A DNA stretch of 64,000 bases, taken from the NCBI GenBank assembly GCA_963782185.1, contig CAWAJB010000009.1, forward strand, positions 62,001-126,000, in the 5' to 3' direction. The stretch is from RYN-230 sp963782185. Lineage in GTDB: Bacteria; Actinomycetota; Actinomycetes; Streptosporangiales; Streptosporangiaceae. Positions 35,761 through 43,642 of the stretch are shown here, one piece after another. Every line of letters begins with the position of its first letter. The stretch's first letter is position 1. The notes beneath the pieces are model-generated. The model made no database searches. It was given only the letters and a program-made list of their open reading frames with translations, and had not been told where the DNA came from. The position numbers were made by a program, and so were the translations under genes.

Positions 35761-36698
35761 GCGGCCAGGGTCACGTCCGGCGACCCCTCGGCGGTGACCG
35801 CGCCGTCGCTGAGCAGGATGACGTGGTCGGCCACCGCCGCGGCGAGCTCGGTGTGGTGGGTGGCCAGCAGGATCGCCGCGCCCGCCTCTTTCTCGCTGCG
35901 CAGCAGGCCGGCCAGCCAGCGCCGGGCGGCAGGATCCAGGCGCTGCTCGGGCTCATCGAGCACCATCAGCCGCAGCGGCCGGACCAGCACCGTGGCCAGT
36001 TGCAGGGCCTGGAGCTGGCCGCTGGACAGGGACCCAGGCAGGGCCCCGCCGTGATCCTCCAGGCGGCACTCGGCCAGCGCCCGGTCCACCAGGTCCGCGG
36101 CCAGGTGTCCCTCGCCGTGCGCCACCGCGACCAGCTGGAGGTGCTCCCGGACGGTCAGGTCCGGGTAGGCGCTGACCAGGTCGCCCACGACCGCGATCTC
36201 GGTCCGGACCACCGGGTCATCCTCGGAGAGCACGCGGCCGCCGTAGCTGACCCGGCCGGTGGTTGGCGTGTCCCGCCCGGCGGCGATGCGGAGCAAGGTG
36301 GACTTGCCCGATCCGTTGGCGCCGAGGACGGCCACGCACTGCCCGGCAGCGAGCGCGAGATCGAGGGGCAGCAGGGCGGCGCGGTCGCCGTAGCGGCGGC
36401 TCACCCCGGACACCGCGAGCAGCGGCGGCCGGGCCGGGCGCCGCTGCTCGGGCCCCGTCGCCGGCCCGGACGGCCTTCCCGGCCCAGGCGGGTTCGCGGA
36501 TGGCCGCGCCTCCGGCGGGACGGGCGGGTCCCGGGGGGGCACGGACGGCGGGTCCCCCGGCGGGCCGGGCGGCGGGTCCCCCGGCGGGCCGGGCGGCGGG
36601 TCCCCCGGCGGGCCGGGCGGCGGGTTCCCCGGCGGGCCGGGCGGCGGGTTCTCGGGCGGCACGGTGAGAGTCCACCACAGCGGGCGCGCGGGCGGCAC
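35751..36698 (-). CDS. ABC transporter ATP-binding protein
   Basis: Nucleotide-binding subunit for the adjacent permease. Walker A is GANGSGKSTLL, Q-loop region VRTEIAVVGDLVSAYPDLTVREHLQL, signature GSLSSGQLQALQLA (LSSGQ), Walker B LRLMVLDEPEQRLD and H-loop LATHHTEL. The ABC domain fills about 220 residues. The preceding 95 residues are a proline-rich tail made largely of GPPGDPPP units from a 24-bp tandem repeat, and the real start may lie within or after it. Divergent from the DoxX-like gene with about 100 bases between. Confidence 0.9.
   Translation of the reverse strand: MPPARPLWWTLTVPPENPPPGPPGNPPPGPPGDPPPGPPGDPPPGPPGDPPSVPPRDPPVPPEARPSANPPGPGRPSGPATGPEQRRPARPPLLAVSGVSRRYGDRAALLPLDLALAAGQCVAVLGANGSGKSTLLRIAAGRDTPTTGRVSYGGRVLSEDDPVVRTEIAVVGDLVSAYPDLTVREHLQLVAVAHGEGHLAADLVDRALAECRLEDHGGALPGSLSSGQLQALQLATVLVRPLRLMVLDEPEQRLDPAARRWLAGLLRSEKEAGAAILLATHHTELAAAVADHVILLSDGAVTAEGSPDVTLAAWR
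36547..36660. repeat. 24-bp tandem repeat, about five copies
   Basis: Units of the form GGCGGGTCCCCCGGCGGGCC start at 36547, 36571, 36595, 36619 and 36643. On the minus strand they encode Pro-Gly-Asp/Asn-Pro-Pro units at the N-terminus of the ABC ATPase frame. The length keeps the frame. Confidence 0.9.
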
Positions 36699-36797
36699 TT
36701 CCCGAGAGCACTCGCCGGGGCCGGACCACGCTCCGGACCGGCCACGGCGGCTGGCCGGCCGGGGTTAGAAATCGGGCTGAGCGGGCAGAGGGCGGCC

Positions 36798-37607
36798 ATG
36801 GCTGTACTGAGAGCTCTCGCACGTCCCATGCTGGCCTCGATCTTCATCGTCCAGGGCTACGACACCCTGCGCCGGCCCGAGCGGGTCGCGCCGCGAGCGG
36901 AGAAGGTCGTGGGCCCGCTCAAGGAGCGTGTGGACGCCCTGCCGGACGACATCGAGCAGCTGATCCGCATCAACGGAGGGATCCAGCTGGTGGCGGGCTC
37001 GCTGCTGGCGATCGGCCGCTGGCCGCGGCTGTCCGCCCTGGCCCTGGCGGCGACGCTGGTCCCCACCACCCTGGCCGGGCACCCGTACTGGGAGGCCGAG
37101 GACGACCAGGAGCGGGCTCAGCAGCGCATCCACTTCCTCAAGAACCTCACCATGCTCGGCGGCCTGCTGATCGCCGCGGCCGACACCGGGGGGAACCCGT
37201 CGCTGGCATGGCGGAGCCGCCACGCGGTGCAGGCCGCGAGGCACGACGTGTCGCTGGCCACCCGGACGGCCAGGGCGTCCGGCAAGGCGGGCGCCAAGGT
37301 CGGGGCGACGGTCGGCAAGGCCCAGGTCACGGCGGACCTGGCGCTGGCCAGGGCTGATCTCGCCAAGGCCAGGGCGGGCACGGCCCGGGCGAGGGCCGGC
37401 CGGGTCCGCGCCGAGAAGGCGGCCCAGGCCCGCGCGAAGACCGGCCAGGCCGCGCACAAGGCCAGCGCCAAAGCGGGGAAGGCAGCCGGCAAGGCGGCGG
37501 GCAAGGCCGGGGTGAAGGCCGGGGTGAAGGCCGGGAAGACCGCGACCCGCGTCGGTTATCAGGCGGGCCGCGTGAAGGCCAAGACGGAGCAGCTCACCTC
37601 CCGCTGA
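36798..37607 (+). CDS. DoxX-like membrane protein with a lysine/alanine-rich tail
   Basis: The N-terminal half resembles DoxX-family membrane proteins: LARPMLASIFIVQGYDTLRRPERV, then GGIQLVAGSLLAIGRWPRLSALALAATLVPTTL and FLKNLTMLGGLLIAAAD, four hydrophobic stretches. From about residue 150 to the end (269) it becomes a highly basic Ala/Lys/Arg/Gly tail with KAG and KAGKAAGKAAGK repeats like histone H1-type or HupB-type tails. Such a tail could bind DNA or polyanions at the membrane; that is inference. ATG start. The repeats are in frame with the DoxX part and are not a separate gene. Confidence 0.8.
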   Translation: MAVLRALARPMLASIFIVQGYDTLRRPERVAPRAEKVVGPLKERVDALPDDIEQLIRINGGIQLVAGSLLAIGRWPRLSALALAATLVPTTLAGHPYWEAEDDQERAQQRIHFLKNLTMLGGLLIAAADTGGNPSLAWRSRHAVQAARHDVSLATRTARASGKAGAKVGATVGKAQVTADLALARADLAKARAGTARARAGRVRAEKAAQARAKTGQAAHKASAKAGKAAGKAAGKAGVKAGVKAGKTATRVGYQAGRVKAKTEQLTSR

Positions 37608-37660
37608 TCTCTCCCAGGCACACCTTCAGTCCCACCTGCCCCCTCAGTTACGGCTCCTCT

Positions 37661-37712
37661 TCGTGATCATGGGTTTGCTGTTGCTGGGGCAACAGCAAAC
37701 CCATGATCACGA
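37661..37712. repeat. 52-nt perfect hairpin (24-bp stem, 4-nt loop)
   Basis: TCGTGATCATGGGTTTGCTG then TTGC, a TGGG loop, and the exact reverse complement. It lies in a 300-base gap (37608-37907) between the DoxX-like gene and the propeller-like gene, 54 bases past the DoxX stop. It is AT-richer than its surroundings. It could end transcription from both sides, or be a dispersed palindromic repeat. I see no gene in the rest of the gap. Confidence 0.8.
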
Positions 37713-37907
37713 CTGCCCGGCGCCCAGGTGGCGTGGTTGCTGCGCGACGTTGCTGCGCGGAGGTCCTATCGCAGTCCGCCGTGCTGGGGGATGCTTGACC
37801 CATGTCCCTGTCCACGGCGTCCACGGCGTCCTCGGCAGCCAGCTACGGCCGGGCACCCGCGGGCGCCCCGTCGCTCTAGCGGGCCACCGCGCTGGTGATA
37901 CGCCGTC

Positions 37908-39110
37908 ATGACCTGGTCAAATCCCGGGCCTCTGGGCCAGCCCGATGAGGTCGGCTTCGGCTCGCCGCGGCCGCCGCGCCACCACTGGCCTCGCTGGCCG
38001 CGCCGGCCCCGCTGGCCGGTGATCCTCGCCGGGGCCGCGGTGATCGCGGTCGCGGTGGCGCTCGTCGTGGGCCGGCACCCGGCGAAACCGGCCCGAGCCA
38101 AGGCCCAGGCTCACGCCCAGGCCCAGGCCCGGAACCAGGCCCAGGCCCGGAACCAGGAGCGGGCGGCGGTGACGGTCTCCCAGGTAGGGCGCCGCCTGCT
38201 CGGCGTGCGGGCCGGCTGGGACCTGGTCGGCTTCGGGCCGATCAGCGCGGTGCGGGTCCAGCTCGCTCAGGGCCGCGTCACCCAGACCGTCCTGCCGGTC
38301 CTGGAAAGCGACGGCCCGGTCTCGTTCGTGGCGGGCCCCAGCCAGATGATCATCCGCCCGTGGGACTTCGTGCCCGGCTACGTGGTACCGGACGGCGCGC
38401 CCGCCCGGCCGCTGACCGGCGCGCTCGGCCACGGCGGGGCGGCGCTTCCCGGGCCGCGGGCCGGCGAGGTGTGGGTGCGGAACACCGCTACGTCTCTGGC
38501 GCTGGCCCGCATGGACGGCCGCAGGATCGGTGGCTCCCTCCGGTTGCCCGCCGGGGGCTGGTGGCTGGCCAGCACGAATGGGCGGGGCGGCGTTCTGCTG
38601 TCCGGCGTGGGTGAGGTCTACGACGTCTGGCCGGGCGGCTCCCGGCACATCGGCGGGATGCTGGCCGCGGTCGGCCCGACCCGCTGGCTGACCGTGAACT
38701 GCTACCGCCCGCACCGCTGCGCGGACGTGGTCATCGACACGGCCACAGGGAGGCAGCGGCACCTGGGCGGACCGCCGGTCATGTCGGTCATGTCGGTCTC
38801 GGCCTCCTCCCCTGGCGCCGTCGCCCCGGACGGCGCGACGGCCGGGGTGTTCCGGGTCACGGCCGGCGGCCGGATCACCCTGCACCTGCTCAACCTGGCC
38901 ACCGGGGCGGACCAGCAGGTCGCCGTTTCGCTCGACCAGGCCTCCGACGGGCCGGGCACGCTGGCCTGGTCCCCCGACAGCCGCTGGCTGTTCGTGATCA
39001 CCGCGCACGGCGGCCTGGCCGTAGTCAACCGCGGCACCCAGCACGTCGAGGGCCTCGGTGTCCGGCTCCCGTGGCTCCGCCAGATCGCGATCAGGAACGC
39101 GCCGCGCTGA
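37908..39110 (+). CDS. Membrane-anchored protein with propeller-like extracellular domain
   Basis: A short basic, Trp/Pro/Arg-rich N-terminus is followed by one membrane helix (WPVILAGAAVIAVAVALVVG, residues 37-56). An Ala/Gln/Lys linker with repeats (AQAQARNQAQARNQ) comes next, then about 310 residues of beta-type sequence. Repeats like GPTRWLTVNCY, GTLAWSPDSRWLFVITAHGGLAVVNRG resemble blades of a beta propeller (WD40 or TolB type), judged by eye. Two Cys (NCYRPHRC) may pair. Function unknown. Single gene, ATG start, convergent with the cupin gene. Confidence 0.7.
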   Translation: MTWSNPGPLGQPDEVGFGSPRPPRHHWPRWPRRPRWPVILAGAAVIAVAVALVVGRHPAKPARAKAQAHAQAQARNQAQARNQERAAVTVSQVGRRLLGVRAGWDLVGFGPISAVRVQLAQGRVTQTVLPVLESDGPVSFVAGPSQMIIRPWDFVPGYVVPDGAPARPLTGALGHGGAALPGPRAGEVWVRNTATSLALARMDGRRIGGSLRLPAGGWWLASTNGRGGVLLSGVGEVYDVWPGGSRHIGGMLAAVGPTRWLTVNCYRPHRCADVVIDTATGRQRHLGGPPVMSVMSVSASSPGAVAPDGATAGVFRVTAGGRITLHLLNLATGADQQVAVSLDQASDGPGTLAWSPDSRWLFVITAHGGLAVVNRGTQHVEGLGVRLPWLRQIAIRNAPR

Positions 39111-39174
39111 GGACCTGGCCTGGGGGACCCCGGGCACGCGGCGCGAGGGCCGAGACACCAGGAACCGGGCCTGG

Positions 39175-39531
39175 CTAAGCACCCTCGGCAGAGGTACGTG
39201 GCCCGGCTTGCGTCCCGTAGGCGGGACCGAACACCACCAGCAGCGCCAGGTCCTCGGTCACGTCAACGAAGCGGTGCTCCTCGCCCGACGGAACGAAGAT
39301 CACCGAACCAGGACCCACCTCAGCGGATCGTCCCGGAGTGGCGATCCGGGCCCGGCCGGCGGTGATCACGTAGACCTCATCCTCAGTGTGCGGAGTCTGG
39401 GTATCCAGGCCCCCCGCCGGGATACAGTACGTGCCCACGGAGAGGGCCGGCACTGCGAGGTGCTCTGCCCAGTCGCTGGCCTCGCCGCCGGCTGGTGCCG
39501 TCCACTGCCCCGCGCCCTCGATGATCTCCAT
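39175..39531 (-). CDS. Cupin-domain protein
   Basis: Small single-domain cupin of 118 residues. Metal-binding motif 1 is seen as PHTEDEVYVITAGRARI (His, Glu, Glu) and motif 2 as GSVIFVPSGEEHRFVDV. Such proteins bind a metal and may be sensors, isomerases or stress-related. Nothing in the neighbourhood suggests a substrate. It ends 60 bases before the tRNA-Val gene on the same strand. Confidence 0.85.
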   Translation of the reverse strand: MEIIEGAGQWTAPAGGEASDWAEHLAVPALSVGTYCIPAGGLDTQTPHTEDEVYVITAGRARIATPGRSAEVGPGSVIFVPSGEEHRFVDVTEDLALLVVFGPAYGTQAGPRTSAEGA

Positions 39532-39590
39532 CAGGTGATCCTAGGCGCAATGAGAGAGAGAAGGCCGATTCGCGCAGGAGCCAACACGGC

Positions 39591-39665
39591 TGGTGGGCGA
39601 TACTGGGATCGAACCAGTGACCTCCTCGGTGTGAACGAGGCGCTCTCCCGCTGAGCCAATCGCCC
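39591..39665 (-). tRNA. tRNA-Val (CAC)
   Basis: The minus strand reads GGGCGATTGGCTCAGC at the 5' end. An anticodon stem-loop CCTCG TTCACAC CGAGG gives anticodon CAC, the T arm has GGTTCGATCC, and the acceptor closes with CGCCC then ACCA. CCA is encoded. All arms pair well. Confidence 0.95.
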
Positions 39666-40299
39666 TGGCGCCCCCAAACGGCCCGGCTCCTGACGGCCGG
39701 ATCGCTCGCGGGCGAACACAGACTAGCGTATCCGGACGGCCGTGGCGCCCCGGCCGGCGTCCGATTTCCCGGCCGGTGCCAGCGCCCCGGGCCCTCCCGA
39801 TTACCCGCCGGCCAGCGCCGCCGCATTACCCGCCGGCCAGCGCCGCCGGCCAGCCCGGCCCACGTGTGCCCGTCAGGCCGGCGCGGCCGGCCCGGCGGAT
39901 GGCCAGGCGGACGGGCCGCCGGGGCGCCCGAGCCCCGGCGGGCCGCCCGCCAGCTGGCCAGATGGCACGCGGACGGCCCTGAGAGGCCAGGACAGGCACC
40001 GGGAAGCCGTACCGGTTCCCGGGATCCAGGAAGATCACTAAGGTCCCGCATAAGCGCACTGACGCCCTTGCCGGCCACCGCCGGGAAAACCGCGGTAGCG
40101 GCGATGCCCGTCCCTTGTCCCGTTGAATACGAATAATCGTCGCACGGGAATTAAGTCGCGGAATGTCGTGATTGCGGACAACCCCGTCCGAAAGTCGTCG
40201 GCATCGGGTAGTGCGCCCAACCCGGAAGGCTGTATGCTGCCGCATCGGACAAAGCACGACTGTTCGCTATCTGAACGCAAACCCGGAGGTGCGCACGGG
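39666..40299. other. Gene-free region upstream of the ssgB leader
   Basis: I see no credible gene here. Open frames are short and have no start context. The first half is GC-rich with a repeated GGCCAGCGCCGCCGG-like motif near 39811-39850. The second half (from about 40,090) drops in GC and probably contains the promoter region for the ssgB transcript. No promoter can be named with confidence. Confidence 0.5.
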
Positions 40300-40592
40300 A
40301 TGCGAAGCGAAATTTTGGCCCCGACCCTACTGAGAGCGAGATCACAGCGTGTTGTTCCTGGTCACAGGAACACGGCTGGGTCATGATTACGTTGAGACGC
40401 GAGAAGCGTTTGCCCAGGTCACGGCTGATATGGTCGGTAGTGACCGAGGTTAGTAGTGGCGGCGTTCGCGGAATCCTCCTACTGAAGACTTTGGTGCCTG
40501 CGTGCCTCGTCACCCCGTGGGACGGCATCGCTGGATGGGATGAAGCCCGGCGTTCCGGGATGAGACAAGGCAAAGGTTTGGCGAGGCAATGA
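40300..40592 (+). other. ssgB leader with two chained small open frames
   Basis: A 28-codon frame starts at the ATG at 40300 with GGAGG about 9 bases upstream. It ends in ATGA overlapping the start (40383) of a 69-codon frame, which itself ends in ATGA overlapping the ssgB start (40589). Neither peptide resembles a known protein, and third-position GC is low for this genome. They may be chance, or a leader that couples translation to ssgB. Confidence 0.35.
40353..40372. promoter_or_regulatory. Inverted repeat, candidate operator upstream of ssgB
   Basis: TGTTCCTGGTCACAGGAACA has perfect 8-bp arms and a 4-base spacer. It lies about 215 bases before ssgB. It could bind a dimeric regulator of sporulation or fold in the leader. 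No known consensus was matched. Confidence 0.45.
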
Positions 40593-41011
40593 ACAGCATC
40601 AACACCGTCGCAGCCGAGCTCGGCCTCAGACTCGTGGTTCCAGAGCACGACGGCGTTCCCCTCACGGCGAGCCTTCACTACCGGGCCGAGGATCCGTACG
40701 CGATCCGCATGGCGTTTCATGTCGGCATGGACGAGCCGGTTGAGTGGATCTTCGCCCGCGACTTGCTGGCGGGCGGCATGACCGAGCCCGCGGGTGACGG
40801 CGATGTCCGGGTGTGGCCTGCGGACACGGCGACCGGGCAGCGGGTGCTGAACATTTCCTTGTCCTCGCCGTTCGGCCAGGCCCACTTCGAGGCCCCGCTG
40901 ACCGCGCTGGCCGGCTTCCTGCTCCGGACGTTCCAGGTGATCCCGGCCGGGCGGGAGGGCGAGTTCATCAACCTCGACGGCGAGCTGAGCCAGCTGCTGC
41001 GCCGGGGCTGA
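40589..41011 (+). CDS. ssgB: SsgA-like sporulation and cell-division protein, SsgB type
   Basis: SsgB recruits FtsZ to future septation sites during sporulation of filamentous actinomycetes. The 140-residue protein shows the family pattern: AELGLRLVVPEHDGVPLTASLHYRAEDPYAIRMAFH, VEWIFARDLLAGGMTEPAGDGDVRVWP, LNISLSSPFGQAHFEAPLTALAGFLLRTFQVIPAG and FINLDGELSQLL. Length and lack of insertions favour SsgB over other paralogues. The ATG at 40589 is also the overlap point with an upstream small frame. The gene stands alone, which fits developmental control. It is the best marker here that the organism sporulates. Confidence 0.88.
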   Translation: MNSINTVAAELGLRLVVPEHDGVPLTASLHYRAEDPYAIRMAFHVGMDEPVEWIFARDLLAGGMTEPAGDGDVRVWPADTATGQRVLNISLSSPFGQAHFEAPLTALAGFLLRTFQVIPAGREGEFINLDGELSQLLRRG

Positions 41012-41109
41012 GGCCGCGGGCTTCCCCCGGAGCCCGGGCACATCACTTGACTGGCACGCTAACGGACGTATCGGCGGACTCGGATACCTCAGGGCCCGGA
41101 CGCGCGGGG

Positions 41110-41934
41110 TTAGGGATCGAGGTCGCGGGCTGAGCGCTCAGCGAAGATGTCCGCCGCCTTCCGGGTCACCGGACCAGGCACCGCGGGCAGCACGACCCCA
41201 TCCACACCGCGGATCGGCTGCACGTCCCGGCTCGTCCCGGTCAGGAACGCCTCTCCCGCCCCGGCCAGCGCACCCAGCGGCAGGTCCTCCTCGACGGCGC
41301 CGGCCCACTCGATGACCAGCCCCCGGGTCACCCCGGCCAGGCAGCCCGCGGACAGCGGCGGGGTGACCAGCCGCCCCCCGGCTACCACGAACACGTTGGT
41401 CCCCGATCCCTCGCACAGGTTCCCGGCCAGGTTGCCGAAGATCGCCTCCGCGGCGCCCCGCTGGTGCGCGTAGGAGAGCGCGACCACGTTCTCGGCGTAG
41501 GAGGTCGTCTTCACCCCCGCCAGCGCCCCCCGCTCGCTGCGGGGCCACGGGAAGGTCACCACGTCGCAATCGGGCGCGGCGTCGCGGAGGTCACCGAGCA
41601 TGATGATGGTGGCCGGCTGGGTGCTGGTCCGCTGGGAGCCCAGCGCCGACTCCCCCGCCGTGACGGTGATCCGGATCCGGGCGCGGTCCGGGTGCCCGGC
41701 CCCGGCCAGCACCGCGTCCACCCCGGCCCGGATCCCGTCCAGATCCGGATCCGGCAGCCCCAGTCCCCGGGCCGAGGCGCTCAGCCGGGCCAGGTGCCTG
41801 GTCAGCGCGAAGGGCGTGCCCCCGGTGACCTTGAGCGCCTCGAACACCCCGTCCCCGGTGGTCAGCCCGTGATCGGTCACGGGAACCCGGGCCTGGCCGG
41901 CGGGCACGAGGGTGCCGTTCATCCACACCGTCAT
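41110..41934 (-). CDS. Aminotransferase class IV (aminodeoxychorismate lyase-like)
   Basis: Fold type IV PLP enzyme. VWMNGTLVPAGQARVPVTDHGLTTGDGVFEALKV is the typical N-terminus. The PLP lysine is in GALAGVKTTSYAENVVALSYA at about residue 140. EGSGTNVFVVAGGRLVTPPLSAGCLAGVTR is the C-terminal cofactor region. Candidates are PabC (4-amino-4-deoxychorismate lyase, folate pathway) or a branched-chain or D-amino acid aminotransferase; the motifs lean to PabC. Nine bases from the hutH stop on the same strand, so probably cotranscribed. Confidence 0.82.
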   Translation of the reverse strand: MTVWMNGTLVPAGQARVPVTDHGLTTGDGVFEALKVTGGTPFALTRHLARLSASARGLGLPDPDLDGIRAGVDAVLAGAGHPDRARIRITVTAGESALGSQRTSTQPATIIMLGDLRDAAPDCDVVTFPWPRSERGALAGVKTTSYAENVVALSYAHQRGAAEAIFGNLAGNLCEGSGTNVFVVAGGRLVTPPLSAGCLAGVTRGLVIEWAGAVEEDLPLGALAGAGEAFLTGTSRDVQPIRGVDGVVLPAVPGPVTRKAADIFAERSARDLDP

Positions 41935-41943
41935 TCGACGACG

Positions 41944-43482
41944 CTAGCGCAACGCACCTGAGAACGAACCGGCCGTTGCGGATAGTGAGGGCAGCAACTC
42001 ATCGACGGCCTCGATCTGCTCGGCGACCTCACGGTCAACCGGCATCATCGGCACGCGCGCCCGGATCGCCGCGTGCACGGCCCGGAGCGGCTCGCTGGGC
42101 GCGGCGATGCCGGCCCGCAGGTCGATGCCCTGGGCCGCGCAGCAGACCTCGACGGCCAGGCAGGTCCGGACGTTGGCCACGACCTCGCGGAGCTTGCGGA
42201 CCGAGGTCCAGCCCATGGACACGTGATCTTCCTGCTTGCCCGAGGTCGGGATGGTGTCCACGCTGGCCGGGTGGGAGAGCACCTTGTTCTCGCTGACCAG
42301 GGACGCGGCGGTGTACTGGGCGAGCATGAAGCCGGAGTTGGTGCCCGCGTCCGGGGCCAGGAACGGCGGCAGGCCGCGGGAGAACGCCGGGTCCAGCATC
42401 CGGTCCACCCGGCGCTCGCTGATGCTGGCCAGCTCGGACAGGGCCATGGCCAGCATGTCCGCGGCGAACGCGAGTGGCTCGCCGTGGAAGTTCCCGGAGG
42501 TCATCACCTCGCCGTCGCTGACCACGATCGGGTTGTCCACCACCGCGCCCAGCTCGATGTCGATGACCCGGCGGGCGTGGGCCAGCACATCCCGGACCGC
42601 GCCGTGCACCTGCGGGGCACAGCGCAGGCAGTACGCGTCCTGCACGGCGTGCCGGCTGTGCCGGTGACTGGCCAGCAGCGGCGACCCGGCCAGCAGGGCC
42701 CGCAGGTTGGCCGCGCTGTCCAGCTGGCCCGGATGCGGCCGCAGGGCCTGCACCCGCTCGTCGTAGGGCCGGTCGGTGCCCAGCAGCGCCTCGATGGACA
42801 GGGCGCAGGCGATGTCGGCCACCTGGAGCAGCATCTGGGCGTCGTGCACCGAGAAGGCCAGCAGGGCCTGCATCGGCTCGGTCCCGTTGACCAGGGACAG
42901 GCCTTCCTTGGGAGCGAGCTCGAGCGGGACGAGCCCGTGCTCGGCGAGCACCTCGGCGCTGGGCCGCCCCTGCGGCGGGTCGCCGGGGCCGCGCAGCCGG
43001 CCCTCGCCGATCAGCGGCTGGGCCAGGTGGGCGAGCTGGGCCAGGTCCCCGGAGGCGCCGACCGATCCCTTGCTGGGGACCACCGGGAGCAGGCCGAGGC
43101 TGAGCAGCTCGAGGAGGCGGCGCGGCAGGTCGGCGCGGACACCCGAGTAGCCCGCGGCCAGGGTCCTGGCCCGCAGCAGGAGGATGGCGCGGACAGCCGC
43201 GTCGTCGAGGGGCGCCCCGGTGCCCGCGGCGTGCGAGCGGACGATGGCGCGTTGCAGCCGGGCCAGGTCGCCCACGCCGACCGGCGTGTCGGCCAGCGCG
43301 CCGAAGCCGGTGTTGACCCCGTAGACGGGGGTGTCCCCGGCGGTCGCGGCTTCCACGACCGACCGGCTGAATTCCATGGTGGCGGGCACGTCCGGGCCGA
43401 GCTCGGCGCGGGCGTCGCCGCGGGCCACGTCGATGACATCCTGGACTTTGAGGCCGTCGCCGGTGACGATCACAGTTCGCAT
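41944..43482 (-). CDS. hutH: Histidine ammonia-lyase
   Basis: Deaminates histidine to urocanate, first step of histidine use. The MIO-forming Ala-Ser-Gly lies in SKGSVGASGDLAQLAHLAQPL at about residue 140. VYGVNTGFGALAD, the substrate region YSGVRADLPRRLLELL, GTEPMQALLAF, NPIVVSDGEVMTSGNFHGEP and VSMGWTSVRKL are standard. About 512 residues from the ATG at 43482. The longer frame to 43548 lacks the family start. No hutU, hutI or hutG lies in the window. Confidence 0.95.
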   Translation of the reverse strand: MRTVIVTGDGLKVQDVIDVARGDARAELGPDVPATMEFSRSVVEAATAGDTPVYGVNTGFGALADTPVGVGDLARLQRAIVRSHAAGTGAPLDDAAVRAILLLRARTLAAGYSGVRADLPRRLLELLSLGLLPVVPSKGSVGASGDLAQLAHLAQPLIGEGRLRGPGDPPQGRPSAEVLAEHGLVPLELAPKEGLSLVNGTEPMQALLAFSVHDAQMLLQVADIACALSIEALLGTDRPYDERVQALRPHPGQLDSAANLRALLAGSPLLASHRHSRHAVQDAYCLRCAPQVHGAVRDVLAHARRVIDIELGAVVDNPIVVSDGEVMTSGNFHGEPLAFAADMLAMALSELASISERRVDRMLDPAFSRGLPPFLAPDAGTNSGFMLAQYTAASLVSENKVLSHPASVDTIPTSGKQEDHVSMGWTSVRKLREVVANVRTCLAVEVCCAAQGIDLRAGIAAPSEPLRAVHAAIRARVPMMPVDREVAEQIEAVDELLPSLSATAGSFSGALR

Positions 43483-43642
43483 GGCTGACAGCCTGCCATC
43501 CCTGTCCAGGCTCGCTGCACCGGCGGGGCTGGCAGCCTCCCCCGCCACTGTCGTACTGGCCTACTCGCGGGGGGCCGCCAGATGCGGGTTAATGGCCTCA
43601 TCAGGCGCATCAGCGGGCAGCACCCGGGGGCGGGGTGAGCGG

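Noticed and set aside
37663..37911. Small open frame over the 52-nt hairpin
   Set aside because: It reads through a perfect palindrome and has no start context or protein likeness.
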